Of a DNA stretch of 64,000 nucleotides, positions 26,475 through 34,778 are shown one piece after another (the stretch's first letter is position 1; the number at the start of each line of letters is the position of its first letter). The position numbers and the translations under genes are program-made. The notes beneath the pieces were generated by a model. It made no database searches. It had not been told where the DNA came from and saw only the letters and a program-made list of their open reading frames with translations. Location of the stretch: positions 124,001 to 188,000 of the forward strand of contig NZ_NERU01000001.1 in assembly GCF_003063265.1 (NCBI RefSeq). The letters run 5' to 3'. This DNA comes from Limnohabitans sp. WS1. Its GTDB lineage: Bacteria; Pseudomonadota; Gammaproteobacteria; Burkholderiales; Burkholderiaceae_C.

Positions 26475-26519
26475 GTGGTTTGTTCGCGTTACAGATCGAT
26501 TAAAAGGGAGGGGGTAAAA

Positions 26520-27413
26520 ATGAAAAAAGGATTCAAAGGTTCAAATCAAGGCTATATCTGGGCTTGCTTGTTGGGGTTGGGTCTGTCGGGAATGACAGCA
26601 GTAGCGCAAGTCCATCCAAGTCCGGACAAGCCCGCTTCAGTAATGAAGCAAGACGAAGAAGCGGGCCGTTGGCTCATGACGCAGATGGCTTTGCTTGAAT
26701 CTTTGCGACAAATACCCGAACAATTTGACTTGGGTTTGCAGCAGGCTCAAGCTAAGGGCATGCCGCCTAAATTGGCTAAATTGGTTTTGCGCTCAAGTCG
26801 TGAGGTTTATGACTTGAAGCAACTTGAACCCCAAGCCTTGGCCTTGCTGCTCAAAGGTCTGGGTTCTGAACATTTGCAAGCCTGGACCGTGTTTTACAAA
26901 ACGCCTTTGGGCCAGAAAATTGCACTCGCCGATATCCAAGGCGCAAGCGCTCAAACCATGGGTTTTGTGATGGAGAACGCACCCAAAATCATGGCTGAAT
27001 TGGCCGCAGACACTGCTCGAATGGCCTTGCTCCAATCCGTGGTGGATGCGACCATGGCGGTGGATCGGGCCGTTTCCATGAACATGGCCATGAGTTTGGC
27101 CATGGAGTGGGCGATGGTGTCGGCGATGCCCGATCAACCGGGTAAACCCACTTTCAACCAGCTACAGGACCACTTGGAGCAGCAACGGTTCGTGATGCGC
27201 AGTCAAATGTCGCAATGGGTGTTGGCGCACGCTGCGCATGTGAACAAGAGTTTTGGCATTTCCGAGCTTCAGCAATTACTGGCACAAGCCAACTCACCTG
27301 CAGGCCAGGCGCTTTTCCTCGGCTTTGGCCAAACCTTTGCTCTTTGGATGAACCAGTACGCGCAGCGCTTGAGTCAATCGGTGAGTCAAGGCCTCCAGAA
27401 ACAAGGTGTCTGA
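26520..27413 (+). CDS. Secreted helical protein with DUF2059-like repeats
   Basis: 297 residues from ATG 26520, preceded by GGGAGGGGG. The signal peptide ends near AVAQ. The rest is mostly helical and methionine-rich in the middle (SMNMAMSLAMEWAMVSAMP). Two segments, VFYKTPLGQKIA and QANSPAGQALF, resemble the core of DUF2059 proteins. It follows the peptidase by 45 bases and is probably the last gene of the locus. Function unknown; chaperone or adaptor roles are guesses. Confidence 0.65.
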   Translation: MKKGFKGSNQGYIWACLLGLGLSGMTAVAQVHPSPDKPASVMKQDEEAGRWLMTQMALLESLRQIPEQFDLGLQQAQAKGMPPKLAKLVLRSSREVYDLKQLEPQALALLLKGLGSEHLQAWTVFYKTPLGQKIALADIQGASAQTMGFVMENAPKIMAELAADTARMALLQSVVDATMAVDRAVSMNMAMSLAMEWAMVSAMPDQPGKPTFNQLQDHLEQQRFVMRSQMSQWVLAHAAHVNKSFGISELQQLLAQANSPAGQALFLGFGQTFALWMNQYAQRLSQSVSQGLQKQGV

Positions 27414-27799
27414 AGATCAGGGTCAGGTGCAACAAGCGCGCCAAACCCCGAACGTGTTACAGTGCGACACGCCATTGGCGACTTATGCCCATCTCGCTCT
27501 TACCGAGCCGATAGCGCATCCCGGCAGAGGGATGCCAGTCTTGTCCTCCACTGTGCTCATCGCCCGCCATGCTTTTTAAGAGCTGGGCCCAGACGATTTT
27601 TTGCTTCCTTTTTGACGCACCTCTGCACGGTGCTGTTGTTGGGCAGGCCTTGCGGTCTGCGTATGGGGGCGCTTTTTTGGCAGCAGGACATGCCAAGACC
27701 CGTGCCGCTGCACAGCCCCCAAGAGGGCCGAAAAAAGCGGTTCGACCCCCTTCGTTAAAATACATGACTCTTTCATATTGTTCACACCAACCCATCTCC
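27414..27799. other. Intergenic region without a recognised gene
   Basis: No reading frame here has a family match or a good ribosome site. A 7-bp hairpin GCATCCC/GGGATGC is at 27516-27535. A -10-like TAAAAT at 27756-27761 precedes the next gene. I see no tRNA, 6S, SRP or riboswitch signature. Confidence 0.5.
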
Positions 27800-28015
27800 A
27801 TGGGAAAATTCCGAATTCAGCCGTGCTCCAGGGCTTTGCCCAATGGCGCATTTGGCGCGCAAGTGTCCGTGGCCAGTGGCCGTGGCAGCGCCAGCACCGA
27901 CCGCGTGATGCGGTTTGTGCCCGAATTTGCAACCCCTGCCGCCGCCAGCCAATACGCCCTCGATGAAGGCATGTTGTGGGTAGAGCGCCAGACGACAAAA
28001 CCGATCCTGCTTTGA
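27800..28015 (+). CDS. Hypothetical protein (71 aa) upstream of infA
   Basis: 71 residues from ATG 27800 (MGKFRIQPCSRALPNG). An in-frame ATG at 27764 would add 12 residues. The sequence has a central basic and serine-rich part and the C-terminal word SQYALDEGMLWVERQ. Not recognised as a named family. It ends 14 bases before infA, so it is probably read together with it. Confidence 0.6.
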   Translation: MGKFRIQPCSRALPNGAFGAQVSVASGRGSASTDRVMRFVPEFATPAAASQYALDEGMLWVERQTTKPILL

Positions 28016-28029
28016 GAAAGACGTTTTAA

Positions 28030-28290
28030 ATGGCTAAAGAAGAACTGATTGAACTGATGGGCGTGGTCAACGAGGTGTTGCCCGACACCCGTTTTCGTGT
28101 GACCTTGGACAACGGCCACCAACTGATTGCTTATTCGGCTGGCAAGATGCGCAAGAACCACATCCGCATTTTGGCGGGCGACCGTGTGACGCTCGAACTC
28201 TCGCCTTATGACCTGAGCAAAGGCCGCATCAGCTTCCGTCACTTGGCGGGTCGCGCGCCCATGGCACCCCGTCGTCCGCCCGCTCGCTGA
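28030..28290 (+). CDS. infA: Translation initiation factor IF-1
   Basis: 86 residues, an S1/OB fold with [22 protein letters not shown] and [18 protein letters not shown]-1 blocks the A site during 30S initiation. It is about 14 residues longer than E. coli IF-1, with a basic proline-rich tail (MAPRRPPAR), common in second infA copies of Burkholderiales. Confidence 0.93.
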   Translation: MAKEELIELMGVVNEVLPDTRFRVTLDNGHQLIAYSAGKMRKNHIRILAGDRVTLELSPYDLSKGRISFRHLAGRAPMAPRRPPAR

Positions 28291-28385
28291 GCTTGTCCGG
28301 CGCTTCGCCTTGACCTGAATCAGGGCGGTGAGGCCTTGAATCGTGCAGCATGGCCCCCAAGTGTTTTTGAAATACAGGGGATTCC

Positions 28386-28832
28386 ATGACCGATTCAGCC
28401 AAAGCCTTGCACATTGTTTGTCCGCATTGCCACACCACCAACCGCGTGCGTGAGGCTGATTTGCAGCACGCACCTGATTGCGGGCAGTGCCACCAAGCTC
28501 TTTTTGACGGCCATCCGCTGGCACTGGACGCGGCCAACTTTGACAAGCACATCGGCCGAAGCCATGTGCCGGTGCTGGTCGATTTTTGGGCCCCTTGGTG
28601 CGGTCCATGCCGGATGATGGCCCCGGCTTATGAGCAGGCCGCTGGCCTCTTGGAGCCCCAAGTGCGGGTGGCCAAACTCAACACCGAAGAAGCGCAGGCC
28701 ATTGCCGCCCGTTTCAACATCCGCAGCATCCCCACACTCGCATTGTTTGTTGGCGGCAAGGAAGTCGCCCGTCAGGCGGGTGCTTTCCGCACGGCGCAAG
28801 ACATCGCCGACTGGACGCGTTCGCATTTGTGA
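28386..28832 (+). CDS. trxC: Thioredoxin 2
   Basis: 148 residues. The N-terminal zinc finger uses CPHC and CGQC (about 12-15 and 32-35), and the thioredoxin domain has the active site WAPWCGPCR. This domain pair is that of TrxC, a cytoplasmic disulfide reductase often linked to oxidative stress. It has its own gap of 95 bases after infA. Confidence 0.95.
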   Translation: MTDSAKALHIVCPHCHTTNRVREADLQHAPDCGQCHQALFDGHPLALDAANFDKHIGRSHVPVLVDFWAPWCGPCRMMAPAYEQAAGLLEPQVRVAKLNTEEAQAIAARFNIRSIPTLALFVGGKEVARQAGAFRTAQDIADWTRSHL

Positions 28833-28853
28833 GGGGATCAAAACGCATCTTGG

Positions 28854-28930
28854 TGTAGGAGCCTCCCCTCGTGTGCGATTGACCCGAGACACGCCCTTCA
28901 AGCCCATCGCCCACGGGGTGGGCTCCTACA
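28854..28930. repeat. REP-like palindrome at the end of cca
   Basis: TGTAGGAGCC (28854-28863) pairs perfectly with GGCTCCTACA (28921-28930) across a 57-base interior with CGCCC/GGGCG words. The outer words resemble family B cores, but the family B terminal repeats are absent. The cca stop codon lies inside the right arm. Confidence 0.55.
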
Positions 28931-30176
28931 AAGAAGCTGCGACCGCTTTGACGCGGGCTTTGGAGATTTGCTCGCCGATTTGCGGACCTTTGAGGCCTTG
29001 TGCGGCCGCTGCCTGCGCGATGGGTGCGGTTTCGACCGACAGCGCGGCCTGCTGGGCTTTGAGCAAGCGCTCGGCCTGTGGGTAAGCCACCTCTTCAAAC
29101 CCCAGCCGTCCCCGCGCATCGCATTCGCAGGCTTGCAGCACCCGTGCAAAGCGCTCGGCTTGGCGAATGGCGTCACAACGGTCGAGCAAACGCATCAAGG
29201 CTTCTGGCCCCAGTTCGGCGCTGCGGTGGATGTTGCCGTGTTCACGCGCCACCACTTCGGCCAGTTCTTTGCCCTCGATCGGCACGCGCAGGCGCTCACA
29301 CACCTTTTGCAGCAATTTGACGCTGCGCCCTTCGTGGCCGATGTGGCGCGGCAGCACCTCGGCGGGTGTCGTGCCTTTGCCCAGGTCGTGCATCAGGCAG
29401 GCCACACGCACCGACAGCGGCGTGTTCAGGCGGGCGGCCATGTCCATCACCAGCATCATGTGCACGCCCGTGTCGATCTCGGGGTGGTATTCGGCCCGCT
29501 GGGGAACACCCCACAGGCAGTCCAGCTCAGGCAGCAGCACCTTCAGAGCGCCACAGGCACGCAGCACTTCAAACATGCGCGAGGGTTTTGTGCTCATCAA
29601 CCCACGCGCCAACTCCTGCCAGACGCGCTCGGGCACCAGGTGGTCCGCCTCGCCGTCTTCGACCATCTGGCTCATCAGTGCCAGGGTGTCGCTCGCCACA
29701 GAAAAGTCGGCAAAACGCGCCGCAAAGCGTGCCAGCCGCAGGATGCGCACCGGGTCTTCGGCAAAGGCGTGTGTGACATGGCGCAGCACTTTGGTCTGCA
29801 GGTCGCGCTGACCGTCAAAAGGGTCAACGATGTGTCCAGCCCAGGTGCTGGGTGGCTGGTGCGCCAGTGCCTCGGGCACAGCCATGGCGTTGACCGTGAG
29901 GTCGCGCCGGGCCAGGTCTTCTTCGAGCGTGACGTCGGGCGCGGCCTGCACCGCAAAGCCTTTGTAGCCCCGCGCCGTTTTGCGTTCGGTGCGGGCGAGG
30001 GCGTATTCCTCGCGGGTTTGCGGGTGCAAAAACACCGGAAAGTCCTTGCCCACGGGCAAAAAGCCCTGCGCGGTCATGGCTTCGGGCGTGCTGCCCACCA
30101 CCACCCAGTCGCGGTCATTGACGCGTTCACCCATCAAGGCATCACGCACCGCACCGCCAACGACAAAAACCTGCAT
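28926..30176 (-). CDS. cca: Multifunctional CCA tRNA nucleotidyltransferase
   Basis: 416 residues. The N-terminal nucleotidyltransferase motif is VGGAVRDALMG with DRDWVVVG, then RRDLTVNAMA. An HD domain (CLMHDLGKGTTP, about 255-266) follows, giving the phosphohydrolase activity of the E. coli-type enzyme. It adds or repairs the 3' CCA of tRNAs. Confidence 0.95.
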   Translation of the reverse strand: MQVFVVGGAVRDALMGERVNDRDWVVVGSTPEAMTAQGFLPVGKDFPVFLHPQTREEYALARTERKTARGYKGFAVQAAPDVTLEEDLARRDLTVNAMAVPEALAHQPPSTWAGHIVDPFDGQRDLQTKVLRHVTHAFAEDPVRILRLARFAARFADFSVASDTLALMSQMVEDGEADHLVPERVWQELARGLMSTKPSRMFEVLRACGALKVLLPELDCLWGVPQRAEYHPEIDTGVHMMLVMDMAARLNTPLSVRVACLMHDLGKGTTPAEVLPRHIGHEGRSVKLLQKVCERLRVPIEGKELAEVVAREHGNIHRSAELGPEALMRLLDRCDAIRQAERFARVLQACECDARGRLGFEEVAYPQAERLLKAQQAALSVETAPIAQAAAAQGLKGPQIGEQISKARVKAVAASL

Positions 30177-30190
30177 GTCCGTGTCTGCCT

Positions 30191-30874
30191 TCAGCGAGAA
30201 AGCCGGAAAGGCTCTTCGAAGTCGATGAAGTCCTGCTCGGCCAGCGCCTCATCGATCCAGGCTTTGACGCCAGGCAGGGCGCACACGCGCTCCATGTAGG
30301 CGGCCACATCGGCCGGCACCGGCAGGGCGTAGGTTTTCAGGCGCATGACCACCGGGGCAAAGTAGGCGTCGGCCACAGAAAATTGGCCAAACAGCATGGG
30401 GCCGCCGTGTTCTTGCAGCAGGCCGCTCCACAGGCTGCAGATGCGGCCCAGGTCGGCGCGCACAGCGGGCTTGTCGCGCAGCGCCAAAGCCCCGATGTCG
30501 GGCAGGTGCGCCTCGATGTTCATGGGGCAGGCGCTGCGCAAGCCCACAAAGCCGCTGTGCATTTCGGCGCAGATGCTGCGCGCCCGTGCCCGGGCGGCGC
30601 GGTCTTGCGGCCAGAGTTGTTTGTCGGGGAACTGCTCGGCCACATATTCGGCAATCGCCATGGTGTCCCAAACGGCCAGGCCATCGTGCACCAGCACGGG
30701 CACCTTGCCCACCGGGTTGACGTCTTTGAGCGCGGCCTTGAACTGCGAGTCGGGCGCGAAGCTGTCAAAGCGGACAAAGACCTCTTCAAAGTCGATTCCC
30801 GCCTGGCGCAGCAGCACCCAGGGGCGCATGGACCACGATGAATAGTTTTTGTTGGCAATGTAGAGCTGGATCAT
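30191..30874 (-). CDS. Glutathione S-transferase family protein
   Basis: 227 residues. The N-terminal thioredoxin-like domain starts IQLYIANKNYSSWSMRPWVLLR, and the cis-Pro/glutathione site is NPVGKVPVLVHDG. An alpha-helical C-terminal domain follows. The YSSWSMRPW form is common in proteobacterial GSTs of unknown substrate. 14 bases upstream of cca, possibly one transcript. Confidence 0.9.
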   Translation of the reverse strand: MIQLYIANKNYSSWSMRPWVLLRQAGIDFEEVFVRFDSFAPDSQFKAALKDVNPVGKVPVLVHDGLAVWDTMAIAEYVAEQFPDKQLWPQDRAARARARSICAEMHSGFVGLRSACPMNIEAHLPDIGALALRDKPAVRADLGRICSLWSGLLQEHGGPMLFGQFSVADAYFAPVVMRLKTYALPVPADVAAYMERVCALPGVKAWIDEALAEQDFIDFEEPFRLSR

Positions 30875-31035
30875 TGTTTTCTCCCGTGAATCAAGCCCGA
30901 CATGTTAGCGGAGGCTGAGCTCATGACCTGTTGCAAGTGCCAGCCTTGCAGGCACACGGGGGCGGGTGTTGCGCGACAGGTGTACTGACAGGCTTGAGTG
31001 CGTCAGCAAAGTCCGAGATCTTGGCTGACCTGGTT

Positions 31036-31995
31036 TCAGCGTCCCGCGTGTTCGCGCCAGTGGTTGAGGCGGCTGCGAGGACCGCGATGGCCCAGATAAG
31101 CCGATGCCACGCCCTCAGCCGACGCGGCACTGATGCCCAGCGCCGTCAGGCCAGGCAGCTCACCTGTGGCCACGTTGTCCACCTTCATCGAAGCCAGGTT
31201 GTCCCGACTCATCAGCGGTTCGCCCGGAGCCAGTTCCATGGCCGCAGCCTGCAACCAGCCCACCCAATGCGGCAAAGCCAAGATCGGGCGACCTCGGCCG
31301 TGGTTCACACCAGCCCACTGCCCTGCACGCTGAACCAGCTCACCCAAGGTCAGCACATCGGGGCCGCACAACTCATAGGTTTGGCCAATGGTTTCGGGCT
31401 TTTGCAGACAAGTCACCACGGCGCGAGCCACATCACCCACCCAAACGGGTTGAAAACGGGTCTGGCTGCCTGCCAAAGGCATGAAGGGCACCAAGGCTTG
31501 CAGGTCGGCAAACAGGTTGAGGAACTTGTCTTCGGCACCAAAGATCACGCTGGGACGCAAGATCGTCAGGTCAAGCTTGGCATGACGCAACACCGCTTCA
31601 CCCTTGGCCTTGCTTCGTTGGTACATCGAGGGCCCATGCTCATGGGCACCCAGCGCACTGACATGGACCAATCGCTGCACATGGGCGTCTTTCATGGCGC
31701 GAGCGATCTTGGCCGGCAAGTCAACATGCACCTGCTCAAAACGTGCTTCATCACCATGGAGCACAGCCACCAAATTGACCACCGCATCATGGCCGGGCAT
31801 GAGGCGGGCCAGATCGGCCTCGCTGTGCACCGAAGCTTCTATCACCGTCAGGCCCGGTAAGCTTTGCACGCAGGCGGCATGCAGGGCGCGTCGCGTGGGT
31901 ACGGTGATGTCATTGCCCAGACGAGCCAGTTGTTCGCAGACCTGCCGACCCACAAAACCGCTGCCACCCAGCACCAGAACGCGGGGTTTGCTCAT
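31036..31995 (-). CDS. NDUFA9-like NAD(P)-binding SDR family protein
   Basis: 319 residues with the extended/atypical SDR nucleotide motif VLGGSGFVGRQV at 7-18. The middle has HVSALGAHEHGPSMYQRSKAKGE, where the YxxxK-type catalytic pair is replaced by YQRSK. This matches complex I NDUFA9-subunit-like proteins of proteobacteria, which bind NAD(P)H and may act with ubiquinone or membranes. Function is not fixed. Its start overlaps the next gene's stop (ATGA). Confidence 0.8.
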   Translation of the reverse strand: MSKPRVLVLGGSGFVGRQVCEQLARLGNDITVPTRRALHAACVQSLPGLTVIEASVHSEADLARLMPGHDAVVNLVAVLHGDEARFEQVHVDLPAKIARAMKDAHVQRLVHVSALGAHEHGPSMYQRSKAKGEAVLRHAKLDLTILRPSVIFGAEDKFLNLFADLQALVPFMPLAGSQTRFQPVWVGDVARAVVTCLQKPETIGQTYELCGPDVLTLGELVQRAGQWAGVNHGRGRPILALPHWVGWLQAAAMELAPGEPLMSRDNLASMKVDNVATGELPGLTALGISAASAEGVASAYLGHRGPRSRLNHWREHAGR

Positions 31996-33077
31996 TCGCT
32001 CAAACCCGTGATCGCCTGCTGCATGGCGTCCATGGCTTGGTCAACGATTTGGGTGCGCCACTCGTCGGTATCGACGTAAAACGCGTCCATCAGCGCCTGC
32101 TTGATTTGCTGGCGCAGGGCATCGGGGGCTTCGGGGTGCAGGTGCAACCAGTGGTCGCCACGCAGTGCGCCAATGACCAGGTCTTGCGTTTGTGTGCCGT
32201 ATTCCATGGCAATGCCGGTGTATTCGGCTTGCGGGCACTCTTGGTAGGCCGACATCCACATCAGGCCTGTGAGGAAAGCCGAGGTCGACGAGCCGTCGTA
32301 AATGGAGGTGATGCCCTGGCCCCACCAGGCCTTGGCGCGGGTGTAGGCCGCTGCGTCGTCGGCGCAAGCAAAGATGCGCTCGCCCACGCCGCTGGGGCCC
32401 AGACCCGTGTGCAAGTCAATCCAGGCCATTTTTTGGCATTGCTGGCCGTACTTTTGCAGCACCTGACGCACCGTGAGGTTGCTCCAAGTGGGGGCTTGGC
32501 CGCCAAAAAACAGACCGTCAGGAAAGTCGTGTTGGCCTTTCGAGACAGCGGCCTGGAAGGCTTTCATACCACGCTGGGCAATGTACTGGGCAGTGGCTGC
32601 CGCATTGGCGGCATCCGGAGGCCAGACTTCGGGCAGCAGCAGCGGGTGGATTTCCTGGTAAGCGTCGTTGGCAGGCAGGGGTTTCGTGAAATCCTGAAAG
32701 TTGCGGTTGATGTCCACGTTTTCGTGGGTCACGCGTCGAACATGCGAAAACCCGTGCGGGTTGAGGGCGTGGATGTAAAGCACGGCCACCCCACTGGCCT
32801 TGCACGCATCGCGCCAAGCGGTGTTTTGCAGGGCGTGGATTTGCACACCCGAGCCGCAATAGCCCTCCACGCCGTGGCAGGCGCTGCTGACGATCAGCAG
32901 CTGCTGGGCGTCGGGTGCACCGTCCAGCACCACGTCCATGGCCAGCTCTTCGCCGTCACGGCCCTTCAAAGGGTGGATGTTGGCGTCAACGCTCAAGCCC
33001 GCAGACTTTGCAGCGTTCAAAAACTTCTGGCGAGCTTCGGCGTAGCTTTTGGAAAAGCCGGTTTGGATATCTGTCAT
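31992..33077 (-). CDS. M14-type metallopeptidase, DUF2817 family
   Basis: 361 residues. Zinc-site words SACHGVEGYCGSG (His and Glu), then WIDLHTGLGPSG, and a late glutamate in IAMEYGTQ suggest a carboxypeptidase or AstE/AspA-like hydrolase. The substrate is unknown. It lies between an M20 amidohydrolase and an NDUFA9-like gene on the same strand. Confidence 0.8.
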   Translation of the reverse strand: MTDIQTGFSKSYAEARQKFLNAAKSAGLSVDANIHPLKGRDGEELAMDVVLDGAPDAQQLLIVSSACHGVEGYCGSGVQIHALQNTAWRDACKASGVAVLYIHALNPHGFSHVRRVTHENVDINRNFQDFTKPLPANDAYQEIHPLLLPEVWPPDAANAAATAQYIAQRGMKAFQAAVSKGQHDFPDGLFFGGQAPTWSNLTVRQVLQKYGQQCQKMAWIDLHTGLGPSGVGERIFACADDAAAYTRAKAWWGQGITSIYDGSSTSAFLTGLMWMSAYQECPQAEYTGIAMEYGTQTQDLVIGALRGDHWLHLHPEAPDALRQQIKQALMDAFYVDTDEWRTQIVDQAMDAMQQAITGLSE

Positions 33078-33090
33078 GCAGGTTTTCTTT

Positions 33091-34302
33091 TCAAGCGGTT
33101 TGTGTCGGATTGGCCAGCCACTGTGTGGCCAATTCCACCCAATAGGTGCCGCCCAGCGGGATCAGGTCGTCGTTGAAGTCGTAGCTGGGGTTGTGCAGCG
33201 TGCAGGGGCCGCCGCCGTGGCCCATTTCGCGGTGTGCGCCATCGCCATTGCTGATGAACACATAGGCGCCGGGTTTGGCCTGCAACATGTACGAGAAGTC
33301 TTCTGCGCCCATGGTGGGCTCCTGGGCCACCACATGGTCGGCCCCCACAATGCCGCCCATGACTTGACGGGCAAACTCGGCTTCGGCAGGGCTGTTGATG
33401 GTGGGTGGGTAGTTGCGGTGGAAGTCGAATTCGCATTGCGCATCAAAGGCCGTGCAAATGGACTCGGCCACTTGCTTCATGCGCTTTTCGATCAGGTCGA
33501 GCACTTCAATGCTGAAGGTACGCACGGTGCCCTGCAGCTCGCACGAATCGGGCACCACGTTGGTGGCTTCGCCCGCGTGGATCATGGTGACCGAGATCAC
33601 GCCTGCATCCACCGGCTTTTTGTTGCGGGTGATGATGGTCTGAAAGCCTTGCACCATCTGGCAGGCGATGGGCACCGGGTCGATACCGTTGTGCGGCAGC
33701 GCGGCGTGGCTGCCTTTGCCACGGATGACGATTTTGAACTCGTTGCTCGACGCCATCACGGGGCCGGCGCTCACGGCGAAAGTGCCCACCGGGGCACCCG
33801 GCCAGTTGTGCATGCCAAACACGGCCTGCATGGGGAACTTGTCAAACAAGCCGTCCTTGATCATCTCGCGGGCACCGCCGCCGCCTTCTTCGGCGGGTTG
33901 GAAGATCAAATACACCGTGCCGTCAAAGTCGCGGTGCTTGGAGAAATGCTTGGCCGCTGCCAGCAGCATGGCGGTGTGGCCGTCGTGGCCGCAAGCGTGC
34001 ATCTTGCCTTGGTGTTTGCTGGCGTGGGCAAAGGTGTTGAACTCCTGCATGGGCAGGGCGTCGATGTCAGCGCGCAGGCCAATGCCGCGACCGCAAGCGC
34101 CGCCGTCACGCCCGTGCACGATGCCCACCACCCCGGTGGTGCCCATGCCGCGGTGAATCGGGATGCCCCAGTCCGTCAGCTGCTGCGCCACCACGTCGGC
34201 GGTGCGCACCTCCTGAAAGCACAACTCGGGGTGAGCGTGGATGTCTTTGCGAATGGCCGCAATGCTGGCCGCGTCGGTGAGGATGGAGTCGATGATTTTC
34301 AT
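33091..34302 (-). CDS. M20 family amidohydrolase (hippurate hydrolase/aminoacylase-like)
   Basis: 403 residues. Di-metal ligands are in MHACGHDGHTAM, PAEEGGGGA and the C-terminal NPSYDFND; the dimerisation domain lies in between. These enzymes free amino acids from N-acyl or N-aroyl derivatives in the cytoplasm. It precedes the DUF2817 peptidase by 13 bases, so a small peptide/amide catabolic unit is likely. Confidence 0.88.
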   Translation of the reverse strand: MKIIDSILTDAASIAAIRKDIHAHPELCFQEVRTADVVAQQLTDWGIPIHRGMGTTGVVGIVHGRDGGACGRGIGLRADIDALPMQEFNTFAHASKHQGKMHACGHDGHTAMLLAAAKHFSKHRDFDGTVYLIFQPAEEGGGGAREMIKDGLFDKFPMQAVFGMHNWPGAPVGTFAVSAGPVMASSNEFKIVIRGKGSHAALPHNGIDPVPIACQMVQGFQTIITRNKKPVDAGVISVTMIHAGEATNVVPDSCELQGTVRTFSIEVLDLIEKRMKQVAESICTAFDAQCEFDFHRNYPPTINSPAEAEFARQVMGGIVGADHVVAQEPTMGAEDFSYMLQAKPGAYVFISNGDGAHREMGHGGGPCTLHNPSYDFNDDLIPLGGTYWVELATQWLANPTQTA

Positions 34303-34428
34303 GCTGAACAGTCTAGCGGGACTTCCTGAGCCACGCCATCACCCCTGTGCGCTTGGGGGACATCGGGTATCAGGGTTTTCCCGTGATCCTTCGCTTGCGA
34401 AGTGGTGGCTACAGGGGGCGCAGTATTT

Positions 34429-34739
34429 GTAGGTCGGCGGCTTCAACCCCGACATGGGGCCTTAGCCGAAGCGAAGAATGTCGGCGCTGAAGCTACCGAC
34501 CTGCGGGGGGAGAGTCTTTTGTAGGTCGGTGGCTTCAGCCCCGACATGGGCCTTAGCCGAAGCGAAGAATGTCGGAGCTGAAGCTACCGACCTACGGGGG
34601 GAGAGTCTTTTGTAGGTCGGTGGCTTCAGCCCCGACATGGGCCTTAGCCGAAGCGAAGAATGTCGGAGCTGAAGCTACCGACCTACGGGGGGAAGGTCTT
34701 TTGCAGGTCGGTGGCTTCAGCCCCGGCAAAGCCATAGCT
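34429..34739. repeat. Tandem array of family A repeats (91-bp period)
   Basis: GTAGGTCGG recurs at 34429, 34521 and 34612, and as GCAGGTCGG at 34703: three full units of 91-92 bp and one partial. Each unit is itself a long imperfect palindrome that opens GTAGGTCGG..CTTCAG and closes CTGAAGCTACCGACC. It fills most of the 476-base gap between the M20 gene and the molybdopterin oxidoreductase. Units 2 and 3 are almost identical. Confidence 0.85.
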
Positions 34740-34778
34740 GATACCCGACAATCTCGCTTCCAGCTTCAGCTTTGCCAC

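Noticed and set aside
27414..27799. 6S RNA, SRP RNA or tRNA in the gap before infA
   Set aside because: None of the conserved words or folds of these RNAs could be recognised.
33049..34329. 426-codon plus-strand frame opposite the M20 gene
   Set aside because: Shadow frame; the M20 metal-site motifs are on the minus strand.
34569..34778. Seventy extra N-terminal codons before the molybdopterin oxidoreductase
   Set aside because: They are translated family A repeat DNA. The family begins just before the cysteine motif.
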